NCBI GenBank assembly: GCA_905236885.1
Contig: CAJOQK010000143.1
Coordinates: 1 to 32,352 of the forward strand
Origin: an uncultured Bacteroidales bacterium
GTDB taxonomy: Bacteria > Bacteroidota > Bacteroidia > Bacteroidales > WCHB1-69
Length of the DNA stretch: 32,352 bases
Reading direction: 5' to 3'
A program made the position numbers and the translations under genes. Positions 1 to 9,272 of the stretch are shown in pieces (within the stretch, counting starts at the first letter, position 1; each line of letters begins with the position of its first letter). Below the pieces are notes generated by a model. It was not told where the DNA came from and searched no databases. It saw only the letters and a program-made list of their open reading frames with translations.

Positions 1-1
1 G

Positions 2-1129
2 CGGCGGGTGGTGAATGAGGATAGCCTGCATTTGCGGCTTTTCTTTTCGGAGCCGATGTTGCCTGTCTCATTGGCCGCACACGCGGCCTACCGCTTGGGC
101 GAAGCCCAAGCGGTGGACAGCCTCTGCGAGGTGGCGGCGGACTGGCGGTCAGTCAGACTACGTCTTTCAGTACCTCTGCAATACGGGACGGTTTATGAAC
201 TCAAGGTTGACAGCTCGCTTTGTGACTGTGTTGGAAATAGGGTTGGGAAAAATAACAGTGCCTTTTTCGGTCGGGCAGAAAATATTGATTCTTTTGACAT
301 TGTTATTAATGAGCTGCTGACCCATCCCTACAGTGGTGGAAGTGATTTTGTGGAAATTTACAATCGATCCGACAAAATTTTGGATTTAAAGGACTTACGT
401 ATTTCCACACTCAAAAGCAACGGAAGCGTGGACAGTGGAAAACGGGTTGCTCCGGAAGGTTACCAGCTTTTTCCGGGAAAGTATTGCTGCCTTTCAGCAG
501 ATTTGGCGGCTATAAGCGCCTATTACCAAGGTGTTCAGGAGAATAACGCATGGGAAATGACCTCATTTCCAGCCTATTCCAACTCTTCGGGTAGGGTGCT
601 GCTGCTGAGCAAGGGGGCGGTTATTGACGATTTCTCCTATGATGAAAGCCTGCATTATCCCATGTTACGCTCCTTGGAGGGGGTAAGCTTGGAAAAGGTG
701 TATCCTGATTTGCGCACCCAAGATGCCTCCCATTGGCATTCGGCGTCGGCTTCAGCCGGTTTTGCAACGCCGGGGCAACCTAATTCCTGTTTCGAGGAGT
801 GTGAAAATACCAGCGAGGAGGAACTCTGGGTGGAATCAACCCTTTTTTCTCCGGACGGGGATGGCTATCAGGATTTGTTGAAAATCCATTATTCAATGCC
901 GGAAGCGGATTGTCGTGGCAGTCTCTGGGTATTTAACGCACAGGGCGTCCGTCTCCGCCAGCTGCTGAACAATGTGCTGTTGGAACGGGATGGGATGGTT
1001 GCTTGGGACGGCCTTATGGAGAACCGTCTGCCCGCTCCGCCAGGATATTATCTGCTCTTGTTGGAATATTGGACATTGTCCGGCAAGGTGAAAAGGCTGA
1101 AAAAGGTGGTTACCATTGCCATCCGCTGA
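2..1129 (+). CDS. Lamin-tail-domain (LTD) surface protein with Ig-like (Big_5/SbsA-like) region and FlgD/CHU_C-like C-terminus; 5' end truncated by the window
   Basis: Frame is open from base 2. LTD-like motif FDIVINELLTHPYSGGSDFVEIYNRS; C-terminal FSPDGDGYQDLLKIHY...WDGL...PPGYYLLLLEYWT resembles gliding-motility/T9SS-associated C-terminal domains. Confidence 0.8.
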   Translation, partial: RRVVNEDSLHLRLFFSEPMLPVSLAAHAAYRLGEAQAVDSLCEVAADWRSVRLRLSVPLQYGTVYELKVDSSLCDCVGNRVGKNNSAFFGRAENIDSFDIVINELLTHPYSGGSDFVEIYNRSDKILDLKDLRISTLKSNGSVDSGKRVAPEGYQLFPGKYCCLSADLAAISAYYQGVQENNAWEMTSFPAYSNSSGRVLLLSKGAVIDDFSYDESLHYPMLRSLEGVSLEKVYPDLRTQDASHWHSASASAGFATPGQPNSCFEECENTSEEELWVESTLFSPDGDGYQDLLKIHYSMPEADCRGSLWVFNAQGVRLRQLLNNVLLERDGMVAWDGLMENRLPAPPGYYLLLLEYWTLSGKVKRLKKVVTIAIR

Positions 1130-1161
1130 CAGTGGTAATGATCGGAATTGAAAGAGGACTT

Positions 1162-1365
1162 TTAAAAACTTTTCATGTTTTCGTCAATTCGCTGTTCCTC
1201 TTCCAGCTGCCACAGCAGGTAGGCGGATTGCTGTTCCATGTAGTTCAATATGTCCACTTTGATGTTCAGGTCGTTGATTTTTCCAAGATCCTGAATGATT
1301 TGGTCGATGCGGATTTTGAAGTTATTGTCCATTTTCTTTGCTTTAAGCGGTTCGTTTCTTTTCAA
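1162..1365 (-). CDS. Small (67 aa) charged, probably helical hypothetical protein
   Basis: Intergenic ORF not shadowing another CDS, convergent with the LTD gene and divergent from porP; amphipathic composition. Confidence 0.5.
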   Translation of the reverse strand: MKRNEPLKAKKMDNNFKIRIDQIIQDLGKINDLNIKVDILNYMEQQSAYLLWQLEEEQRIDENMKSF

Positions 1366-1411
1366 AATGCAAATATCGTCAAAAATCTTATATCTGCATT
1401 GATTTTTTGCC

Positions 1412-1419
1412 TATTTTTG
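1412..1419 (+). promoter_or_regulatory. Bacteroidota -7 promoter element TATTTTTG upstream of the PorP/SprF-like gene
   Basis: Matches TAnnTTTG about 40 nt before the ATG at 1461. Confidence 0.5.
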
Positions 1420-1460
1420 CAAATTATTATGTGGAGCGATTATATTAATTTAATGTAAAG

Positions 1461-2489
1461 ATGCGGATCCTGAAATGTGAACGTGCCTGGTTGTGCCTGT
1501 TTTTAGGGCTCTTCTTCCGGATGGCGGAGGCGCAGGATTTGCATTGTTCCCAATTCTGGATGAATGCGATGCGTATCAATCCGGCCACTACCGGACTTAT
1601 TGAAGGTCAGATCAGGGCGGGACTTTACAGCAGAACCCAGTGGATTTCGGTGACCAAACCATATCAGACCAATGGGGTATGGGTGGAAGCACCTGTCTGG
1701 AAACGTAAGGTTTACCAGGATATTTTCGGAGCCGGTTTGTCAGTGGACCGTGATCAGGCCGGAGACTCCAAGTATCGCACGTGGCAGATGTATGGCTATT
1801 TTTCTTATTCTAAATCATTGAATTACAGAAATAACCATTTTCTTTCCATAGGGGCTTCCGCCGGATTGTCGCAACGGCAGTTCAATGTGTCGGATTTGAC
1901 TACGGACGAGCAGTTCCAGGGTGGAATTTTTAATCCGGAAATTCCGTCAGGGGAGGTTTATCCGCAAACCAGTTTCTTTTATCCTGATTTGGGTGTTGGG
2001 GTGCGCTGGTTTTACAAACCAAACCTCTGTGCTTTTGATGCCGGTCTCAGCCTGTGGCACCTCAATCGTCCGCCGCAGTCCATGCTAAAAGATCCGAATA
2101 TCCGTCTTCCGATGAAATACACCGCACAGTTCCAGCTGCATTTTCCCATAGCCGCCACCTTTTCCCTGACACCGGCACTCTATTATAGCCGGCAGCAGCG
2201 CTACAATGAGGTTATGTTCGGATTTCTGGCCTCCTATCTGTACCGTGTGGATCCCAGAGGGGATGGCAGACGCTGTTTCTTTGGGCTGGATTACCGGGTG
2301 CTCGATGCAATATATCTGGTGACTGGGCTGCAATGGAAACAGTTCCGTCTGCAAATGAGTTATGATTTCAATGTCTCAGCCTTGTCTAAAGCCTCCCATG
2401 GGAGGGGCGGTTTTGAGTTGAGTGCTGTCTATTTGTACAAAAGACCATATTCCCAACATTATTATAAAATGCCATGTCCAATATTTTAA
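1461..2489 (+). CDS. PorP/SprF family type IX secretion system outer-membrane protein
   Basis: Signal peptide, then QDLHCSQFWMNAMRINPATTGLIEGQIRAGLYSRTQW, typical of the PorP/SprF N-terminus; beta-barrel-like remainder. Confidence 0.88.
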   Translation: MRILKCERAWLCLFLGLFFRMAEAQDLHCSQFWMNAMRINPATTGLIEGQIRAGLYSRTQWISVTKPYQTNGVWVEAPVWKRKVYQDIFGAGLSVDRDQAGDSKYRTWQMYGYFSYSKSLNYRNNHFLSIGASAGLSQRQFNVSDLTTDEQFQGGIFNPEIPSGEVYPQTSFFYPDLGVGVRWFYKPNLCAFDAGLSLWHLNRPPQSMLKDPNIRLPMKYTAQFQLHFPIAATFSLTPALYYSRQQRYNEVMFGFLASYLYRVDPRGDGRRCFFGLDYRVLDAIYLVTGLQWKQFRLQMSYDFNVSALSKASHGRGGFELSAVYLYKRPYSQHYYKMPCPIF

Positions 2490-4756
2490 GAATGAAACGG
2501 AAAGGATTTTGGACTTGGATGTGCAGCTGTCTGTGCATGTTGCAGGTACAGGCGCAGGTTAGCGACTTGCAGCAGGCCGCCTATTGGGAGGGGAAAGGGG
2601 ATTTTGCAACAGCCGCCGCCTATTACGAGGATTACTTGCGGGTTGCCGCCGAGCCTGGAATGGAAATCCGCTTTGCATACGCGCACTGCTTGCGACGGTT
2701 GTATGAGTACCGGCAGGCGGAACGACCGTATGCCATGGTCTGGGAAAATGCCGGGACGCAATATCCTGATGCCCTTTTCTACCTTGCACTTATGAAAAAA
2801 CACCGTGCTGTATATGATTCCGCACTTATGCAGTTCCGGCTTTATGGCCAGATGCCGTCGGGGGATGCTGTCCTGAAGCGGCGTGTGCCGATTGAGATTG
2901 AGGGATGTCAGCAGGCCGTGGAGGATTTGAAGCGTCCTGCGGATTGCAGGATATGGGCTCCGCCGGTAAATTCGGGCTATTCGGAGTTCAATGCGCGGCT
3001 TTCGGATGATTCGCTGCTCTATTTTTCCGCCATGCGCCATATGACACAGAATGGAGCTGTGCAATGGATTGGGGATTATTACCAGTCGCAGATTTACAGT
3101 TATTCTTTGCGGAATGGTGGACAACCGAAACCGCTTCCGCGTGTGTTGAACCATCCTAAATACCACAATGCAAATGCTTGTTTCAACGCAGCACAGACCC
3201 GTATCTATTTCACCCGTTCTCCGTTGGAAGGTGCGACAGATGGTGCTGCTGAGATTTGGGTGTCAGAAAAAAAAGAGGGGAAATGGCAAAAGGCCTGGCG
3301 TTTGGATGAGCCGGTGAATCTTCCGCAATCGGTCAGCACGCATCCTTTTGTGTGTCAGATTAATGGAAGAGATGTGCTTTATTTTGTCTCTGACAGGGCC
3401 GGAGGTAGGGGCGGCTTGGACATTTGGTATGCCGTGCAGGATACCGATGGAAGGTTCCGTGAGGCGACCAATGCCGGTTCCGTCATCAATTCCGAAGGAA
3501 ATGAAATCACCCCTTTCTACCATTCTGCCACTCATACGCTCTATTTCAGTTCCGACCATTATGCGGGTATGGGCGGCTATGATATTTTTGCGGCGGAGGG
3601 AGGCCTCAGTGCTTGGAAACAGCCGTTGCGTCATCTGCCGCCTCCATTTAATTCACCTGCAAATGACCTCTATTTTATACTGACGGAGAAGGAGGGGAAT
3701 GGCTTTTTCTCCTCTAACCGCCATTCCCCTTACGCCTTAAGCGATGCAGCCTGCTGCAATGACATTTACGCCTTTTCCCTGCCAGAAAAGAAGAGACGGG
3801 TGGTTCGCAGGGATACCTTGTGGGCGGAAAGCGCGGCCACAGTTTCAGCCAAATCCTTGCTGCCTCTGACCTTGTATTTCCATAATGACGAACCGGATCC
3901 CCGTTCCCTTTCTGACACTACTTTGTTGGACTACCAACGCACATTGCAGGACTATTTGGCGTTGCAGCAACGATATGAAAAGCAGTCAGCACAGGGTTAT
4001 GAGGATGCCGCCGCAGTGTATGCTGTGGTTGCGGTCCGGCGTTTTTTTGAGGATTCCCTTTCCGGTGCCTACCGCAAATTGCAGGATTTCATGGATTACT
4101 TACGGCAGGATCTTACCGCAGGACACCATGTCTACATCCAAATCGACGGTTTTGCCAGCCCCCTTCACACCTCCGAATACAACAGGCATCTCTCTTCCCG
4201 GCGTATCCAGTGCCTGTGGAACAGCCTTTGCGGTTACAGGCAGGGCTTTTTCCTCCCTTACCTTCGTAGCGGACAGCTTAAAGTGGCCAAACGGCCGCAG
4301 GGCAAGGAGCTGGCTAAGGCTTCGGTGAGCGAAGATCCGGGTGACCTTTCCCGCTCGGTCTACAGTATTCCGGCTGCTTTGGAACGACGTATCCAGATTA
4401 CCCGTTATGAGTCGGATGCCTCTTTGGGAGAATCCGAAGAGTTCCCCCTCAGTATGCCTGACACCAATCTGTCGCTTCTTGAACACAAGGGAACCGATCT
4501 CTACGAACTCTCCCTGCAGCTGAAGAACCGGGGAGGGGAGACGATACAGTTGGACGGATTCCGTGCTGATGGGGAAAACGTAAAAATCCGTTGTGAACAA
4601 CTTCAGATAAAACCGGATGAATATCTGTTTCTTACAATAGAATATCCGGCAGAAGTCTTTGATGACCATTCTTCAATTGCTATTGTTTTTAATTGTAAAT
4701 CAAATAATTGTATAAGAAAAATCCGCTTCCACACCACCTTTTTAAAACAAAAATAA
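2474..4756 (+). CDS. TPR / PD40 (WD40-like) / OmpA-like envelope protein with C-terminal ASH/DUF1573-like domain
   Basis: Signal peptide (alternative start at 2492), TPR-like N-terminus, PD40-like FVSDRAGGRGGLDIWYA and YFSSDHYAGMGGYDIFAAEGG, OmpA-like IDGFASPLHTSEYNRHLSSRRI, final Ig-like region LQLKNRGGETIQLDGFRADGENVKIRCEQLQIKPDEYLFLTIEY. Confidence 0.8.
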   Translation: MSNILRMKRKGFWTWMCSCLCMLQVQAQVSDLQQAAYWEGKGDFATAAAYYEDYLRVAAEPGMEIRFAYAHCLRRLYEYRQAERPYAMVWENAGTQYPDALFYLALMKKHRAVYDSALMQFRLYGQMPSGDAVLKRRVPIEIEGCQQAVEDLKRPADCRIWAPPVNSGYSEFNARLSDDSLLYFSAMRHMTQNGAVQWIGDYYQSQIYSYSLRNGGQPKPLPRVLNHPKYHNANACFNAAQTRIYFTRSPLEGATDGAAEIWVSEKKEGKWQKAWRLDEPVNLPQSVSTHPFVCQINGRDVLYFVSDRAGGRGGLDIWYAVQDTDGRFREATNAGSVINSEGNEITPFYHSATHTLYFSSDHYAGMGGYDIFAAEGGLSAWKQPLRHLPPPFNSPANDLYFILTEKEGNGFFSSNRHSPYALSDAACCNDIYAFSLPEKKRRVVRRDTLWAESAATVSAKSLLPLTLYFHNDEPDPRSLSDTTLLDYQRTLQDYLALQQRYEKQSAQGYEDAAAVYAVVAVRRFFEDSLSGAYRKLQDFMDYLRQDLTAGHHVYIQIDGFASPLHTSEYNRHLSSRRIQCLWNSLCGYRQGFFLPYLRSGQLKVAKRPQGKELAKASVSEDPGDLSRSVYSIPAALERRIQITRYESDASLGESEEFPLSMPDTNLSLLEHKGTDLYELSLQLKNRGGETIQLDGFRADGENVKIRCEQLQIKPDEYLFLTIEYPAEVFDDHSSIAIVFNCKSNNCIRKIRFHTTFLKQK

Positions 4757-4773
4757 TAAAACTATTTTATTAT
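4753..4773. repeat. Perfect AT-only inverted repeat ATAATAAAA-CTA-TTTTATTAT
   Basis: Read directly; 9-bp arms, 3-nt loop, spanning the end of the OmpA-like gene and the dnaA upstream region. Confidence 0.7.
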
Positions 4774-4797
4774 ATTCAGTTTTTTAACATATTGGTT

Positions 4798-4806
4798 TTA
4801 TTCACA
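4798..4806 (+). promoter_or_regulatory. DnaA-box-like TTATTCACA
   Basis: Exact match to TTATNCACA in the AT-rich region upstream of dnaA. Confidence 0.5.
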
Positions 4807-4893
4807 ATTGATTGTTGAAAAATGGCCGTTTTTAATAGCAAAAAATTCTTTTGTTTTTTTCTAAAATGATTTTTTTCTGCACTTTTTTTTTGT

Positions 4894-4901
4894 TACTTTT
4901 G
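4894..4901 (+). promoter_or_regulatory. Bacteroidota -7 promoter element TACTTTTG upstream of dnaA
   Basis: TAnnTTTG match in TTGTTACTTTTGCATATACC, upstream of the dnaA start. Confidence 0.6.
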
Positions 4902-4996
4902 CATATACCAATTAGTGTGTGAACAAAAAAAATAAAAATTTATTTATCAAGTAATTGCATTTATTTGAGAGAATAAATGCGGCGATGCGAAAAAGT

Positions 4997-6475
4997 ATGA
5001 TTGTAGAGGAAATGAAGGAAGTAAAAACTGATTATCAGATAATTTGGAATGAATGTCTGAAGATTGTCAAGGCCAATATCAGCAAGGAGCATTTCGAGAC
5101 ATGGTTCCGTCCTATCGAGCCAGTCTCCATCGACCAGCAGAAACTGACCATCCAGGTGCCGTCGATGTTCTATTACGAATTTATAGAAGGAAACTTTTGG
5201 CAGCTGCTGAAAACCGCAATCCACCGTGTCATGGGGCCGGATGGAAAATTGGCCTACAGCGTTGTTGTGCAGAATGGGAAAACCAATAAGGACAAGAAGA
5301 CGCTGACGTTACCGCATTCCTCTACCGGTGTCAGCCAAAACCAGTCCGCCTTGCCGCCGATGCTGTCGGATCCCATGGATGAAAACAAACAGGGGAGGCA
5401 GATTGTCAATCCGTTCGTCATTCCTGGTATACGCCCTCTGAACATCAATTCCCGCCTGAACAAAGAGCTGAACTTTGACAATTTTATCGAAGGGGAGTGC
5501 AACCGTCTGGCTCGCGCCGCAGGTTTTGCCGTTGCGAAGGATCCCGGAAAAACAGCCTTCAATCCTCTTTTCATCTATTCGGATGCGGGGTTGGGCAAAA
5601 CACATCTGCTTCATGCCATCGGATTGGAAACCAAGGCCAATTTTCCAGAAAAAACAGTTCTTTATGTGGATGCGGAAACGTTTCTGCAACAGTATGTTGA
5701 AGCTGTCAAAAGCAACAATGTCAATGATTTCGTCCATTTTTACCAGGTTATTGACGTGCTGCTCATTGACGATATCCAGTTTTTGTCGGGCAAAACCAAG
5801 ACCCAGGAGGTTTTCTTTCATCTGTTCAATTTTTTCCAACGGGAGAACCGCCAGCTGGTCATAACTTCCGACAAGGCTCCTTCCGCCATCGTGGGTTTTG
5901 AGCAGCGTCTGGTTTCACGCTTCAAATGGGGGCTTTCCGCCGATTTGCAGATTCCGGACAAGGAGACAAGGGTGCGCATCATCCGCAGCAAACTGGTCAA
6001 TAATGGTTTCGCTGAAATAGATGAAGAGGTGATCAACTATCTGGCCTACCGTATTGTGACCAATGTGCGGGAAATCGAAGGTGCCCTGATCTCCATTTTG
6101 GCCCAGTCCTCCCTCAATAACCAGACTATCACAGTGGATTTGGCCAAGCAGATGATAGACAAGTTCGTTCAGAATACCATCCATGAGATTTCCATTGACT
6201 ATATCCAGAAAGTGGTGTGTGACTATTTCAATATTCCGGTATACCAGATGCTCTCCAATTCGCGGAAAGGCGAAATTGTGCAGGTGCGTCATACCTCCAT
6301 GTATTTTGCAAAAAAATACACCAACCTCTCTTTGGCGCAAATAGGTGCCCGTTCAGGGGACAAGGACCATGCGACGGTGCTGCATGCCTGCCGTTCCGTT
6401 GAGAACCAAAAGTCCACCAATGCCAAATATGCGGCTGATTTGAACAATATTGACAAAATATTAAAGAACGCATAA
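4997..6475 (+). CDS. dnaA: Chromosomal replication initiator protein DnaA
   Basis: N-terminal IWNECLKIVKANISKEHFETWFRPI; Walker A YSDAGLGKTHLLHAIG; LLIDDIQFLSGK; C-terminal DKDHATVLHACRSVE. The ORF extends to 4955; an internal Met start is likely. Confidence 0.97.
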   Translation: MIVEEMKEVKTDYQIIWNECLKIVKANISKEHFETWFRPIEPVSIDQQKLTIQVPSMFYYEFIEGNFWQLLKTAIHRVMGPDGKLAYSVVVQNGKTNKDKKTLTLPHSSTGVSQNQSALPPMLSDPMDENKQGRQIVNPFVIPGIRPLNINSRLNKELNFDNFIEGECNRLARAAGFAVAKDPGKTAFNPLFIYSDAGLGKTHLLHAIGLETKANFPEKTVLYVDAETFLQQYVEAVKSNNVNDFVHFYQVIDVLLIDDIQFLSGKTKTQEVFFHLFNFFQRENRQLVITSDKAPSAIVGFEQRLVSRFKWGLSADLQIPDKETRVRIIRSKLVNNGFAEIDEEVINYLAYRIVTNVREIEGALISILAQSSLNNQTITVDLAKQMIDKFVQNTIHEISIDYIQKVVCDYFNIPVYQMLSNSRKGEIVQVRHTSMYFAKKYTNLSLAQIGARSGDKDHATVLHACRSVENQKSTNAKYAADLNNIDKILKNA

Positions 6476-6545
6476 CATAGGTTTTACATTTCCTTTTTTT
6501 GACCGTTTGGCACAGTGTTTGTAATATCCGGCGAAAAATTACGGA

Positions 6546-9014
6546 ATGAGAAGGATTATTTTAGTTTTGTTATTGTGTGGTCTGAGCTGGATTTCCAATG
6601 CCCAGGAAGGTGGTGTTCGTGCTTTTGTAAGTGACGGAAAAACCTCTGAGCCGCTTGAATACGTTTCAGTGCGTGTAATGGATTCCAAAACGAATACTTT
6701 GGTCAAGGGCGCCTTCACAGATGGGAAGGGTTATTTCCATATTGACGGACTGGCGGAGGGCAAATATGTGCTGTTGGTTAAATCCGTGGGTTACGATTCT
6801 TTACAAATTCCCTTTGTGATTTCCTCCCAATCTCCCATTGTTAATTTCAAACATTTGAAAATAAATCAAAACCAAAAAGTGTTAGGGGCTGTGGATGTGG
6901 TTTCCCAACGGTCGCAGATGAGCTTGGAGGTGGACAAGAAGGTCTTCAATGTGGATCAGGCACTGACTACGGCGGGCAGTTCAGCCAGTGAACTGCTGGA
7001 GACTATCCCTTCGGTGGAAGTGGATAATGAAGGCTCCATCTCTTTGCGTGGAAACACAAATGTCACGATTTGGATTGACGGAAAGCCTTCTGGCCTGACG
7101 GCGGATAATCAGGGACAGATTCTGGAGCAGATGCCAGCCGAAAATATTGAGAAGATTGAGGTAATTACCAATCCTTCCGCAAAATTCAGTCCGGAGGGGA
7201 GCAGCGGCATCATCAATATTGTGCTTAAAAAGGACAAACGCAAAGGCTATTACGGAAGCGTGCAGGCCGGCAGCAGTGTGGACAATGACGGGCACTTTGG
7301 AGCCAATCTGAACGCCAACATCAACTATAATTCGTCCAAATGGGACGCCTATTTGAATGTCGGGTTCCGGCACGGAACCTTTTCTCGGCATGAGCGTACG
7401 GACCGTACCAATTTGGATGCCAACGGGGATTCTGTCTCATTCGTCAACCAAAGCGCACACCATGTCTCTCCGGGAAACCACCTGTTTGCCCGCGGCGGAG
7501 TGACCTATCATTGGACCGACAGGGATCAGATAGGATTGGATTTGATGGGTAACGTGGGCGGACGCGGAGGAAACAACCTCAACCTTTATACCTCCAATGT
7601 GGTGGGTTTGTACGACACCAGCTGGCGTTACAACAATTCTGATAATTCAAATTACGGAGGAAGCGTCTCTTTGACATACCGGCACAAATTCAATTCCCAA
7701 TCCACATTGGATCTCTTGGGTTCGTTCAACCGATGGAATATGGATAGGGATGCCTTTTACCAGCAGACATACAATGCCTCTTTTTCCTCAGACACTACGG
7801 TTCAGGAGCAAAAAAGCAATGTTTTTTCCAATTTCTGGACTTTGCAGGCGGACTATTCCAACCAATTGTCTGAGAAAATCAAGCTGGAGGCCGGATACAA
7901 GGGGGAATGGCAGGGGGAGGAGAGTCCTGTCTCCACTTTCAATGGCCCTCGAAAATCTGCCTTGACTGAGGATTATTCACTCTACAATGACTATTTCTAT
8001 GACCGGAATGTGCAGGCGTTGTATGCCACCTTTTCCCATAAAATCAGCCAGTTCTCCTATCAGTTGGGTTTGAGGGGCGAGTTGACCGATGTGCACACGC
8101 AGTCATTGGCTTATGGCCAAACCAGGAGTACAGCACCCACCTACGACACTACCTATTTCAACTTTTTTCCAAGCCTGTTCTTGAGTTATGCGCTACCGGG
8201 CAACCATGAGGTGCAGGTGAACTATACACGCCGTATCAGCCGTCCGAGAGGGGACCGTTTGAATCCTTTTGTACAGTTGCAGGACACCATGAACATCTCG
8301 TTTGGAAACCCCTATCTGTTGCCGGAATATTCCAATTCATTGGAATTAAATTATTTGAAAAATTGGAATCTGCACACCATATCGGTTTCGCTCTACTATC
8401 GCAACACGGATAATGTCATTCAGCGCATCCGTTACAGGGACGGGCAGGTGATGAAGAGCACCCATGTGAATGTGGCGCACGAGCAGCGTACCGGTTTGGA
8501 ACTGATTTCTAAGAACACCCTTTTCAAAGTGTTGGATTTGACCACCACGCTGAACTTTTTCTATAATGTGATGGATTCATTCGCCTACTGGCCGGAAAAC
8601 AATCCTTCAATGGCGGTGACAGATCCGGGAAGCGAGACTTTTGCCTGGAATGCGCGTATGATGGGGAGCATTATGCTGCCGGCCAATTTCACCTTGCAGC
8701 TGACGGGACATTACGATGCTCCGAGGCTGGTGGCACAGGGCAGGCGGATGGCCAGTTTCGGCTTTGACGCCGGTTTGAGAAAATCATTCTGCAACAGGAA
8801 GTGGAGCCTTAATGTCAATGTGCGCGACCTGTTCAACACCCAGCGTTGGCATACCATTACCGAGGGAGCCGGTTTCTATCAGGATTATGAGGGATGGCGT
8901 GGGCGCAATGTACGCATTTCCCTTACCTACAGCTTTGGTAACATGCGGGCCAAACCTGACATGAAACGGATGGAAAACAGTTCCACCGGATATGAGGAAA
9001 GTGAGGATATGTAA
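6546..9014 (+). CDS. TonB-dependent-receptor-like outer-membrane beta-barrel protein with CarboxypepD_reg-like N-terminus
   Basis: Signal peptide; VRAFVSDGKTSEPLEYVSVRVMDSKTNTLVKGAFTDGKGYFHIDGL; plug-like LLETIPSVEVDNEGSISLRGNTNVTIWIDGKPSGL; IEKIEVITNPSAKFSPEGSSGIINIVLKK; barrel C-terminus. Confidence 0.92.
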   Translation: MRRIILVLLLCGLSWISNAQEGGVRAFVSDGKTSEPLEYVSVRVMDSKTNTLVKGAFTDGKGYFHIDGLAEGKYVLLVKSVGYDSLQIPFVISSQSPIVNFKHLKINQNQKVLGAVDVVSQRSQMSLEVDKKVFNVDQALTTAGSSASELLETIPSVEVDNEGSISLRGNTNVTIWIDGKPSGLTADNQGQILEQMPAENIEKIEVITNPSAKFSPEGSSGIINIVLKKDKRKGYYGSVQAGSSVDNDGHFGANLNANINYNSSKWDAYLNVGFRHGTFSRHERTDRTNLDANGDSVSFVNQSAHHVSPGNHLFARGGVTYHWTDRDQIGLDLMGNVGGRGGNNLNLYTSNVVGLYDTSWRYNNSDNSNYGGSVSLTYRHKFNSQSTLDLLGSFNRWNMDRDAFYQQTYNASFSSDTTVQEQKSNVFSNFWTLQADYSNQLSEKIKLEAGYKGEWQGEESPVSTFNGPRKSALTEDYSLYNDYFYDRNVQALYATFSHKISQFSYQLGLRGELTDVHTQSLAYGQTRSTAPTYDTTYFNFFPSLFLSYALPGNHEVQVNYTRRISRPRGDRLNPFVQLQDTMNISFGNPYLLPEYSNSLELNYLKNWNLHTISVSLYYRNTDNVIQRIRYRDGQVMKSTHVNVAHEQRTGLELISKNTLFKVLDLTTTLNFFYNVMDSFAYWPENNPSMAVTDPGSETFAWNARMMGSIMLPANFTLQLTGHYDAPRLVAQGRRMASFGFDAGLRKSFCNRKWSLNVNVRDLFNTQRWHTITEGAGFYQDYEGWRGRNVRISLTYSFGNMRAKPDMKRMENSSTGYEESEDM

Positions 9015-9027
9015 GGAAAAATCTTCC

Positions 9028-9056
9028 AAAATCCGCCGTCAGGACGGCGGATTTTT
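9028..9056 (+). terminator. Rho-independent terminator of the TonB-receptor-like gene
   Basis: AAATCCGCCGT-CAGG-ACGGCGGATTTTT hairpin plus T-tract just after the stop codon at 9014. Confidence 0.85.
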
Positions 9057-9148
9057 CGTTTGTATGCTTCATATTCGGATACTAAAAAATTAAAAGATAG
9101 TGAAATAAAAATATTTTCAAAGAAAGGGTTGCGTATTGGTAAAATGAC

Positions 9149-9156
9149 TACTTTTG
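9149..9156 (+). promoter_or_regulatory. -7 promoter element TACTTTTG of tRNA-Gln
   Basis: TAnnTTTG match 14 nt upstream of the tRNA; TTG at 9129-9131 is a plausible upstream element. Confidence 0.65.
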
Positions 9157-9169
9157 CATATCAAAAAAA

Positions 9170-9240
9170 TGCCCAATGGTGTAATGGTAGCACTACAGAT
9201 TCTGGTTCTGTCTGTATGGGTTCGAATCCTATTTGGGCAA
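9170..9240 (+). tRNA. tRNA-Gln (anticodon CTG)
   Basis: Acceptor TGCCCAA/TTGGGCA; anticodon stem ACAGA/TCTGT with loop TTCTGGT; T-loop GGTTCGAATCC. Confidence 0.9.
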
Positions 9241-9241
9241 C

Positions 9242-9272
9242 AAAAAAGAGATGTGACAAGCATCTCTTTTTT
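9242..9272. terminator. Bidirectional terminator between tRNA-Gln and the PHP gene
   Basis: Perfect 12-bp stem AAAAAAGAGATG / CATCTCTTTTTT with 7-nt loop TGACAAG. Confidence 0.85.

Noticed and set aside
2486-3166. 226-aa minus-strand ORF antisense to the TPR/PD40 gene
   Set aside because: Shadow of the TPR/PD40 coding sequence; no family resemblance.
5309-5839. 176-aa minus-strand ORF antisense to dnaA
   Set aside because: Shadow of dnaA coding sequence.
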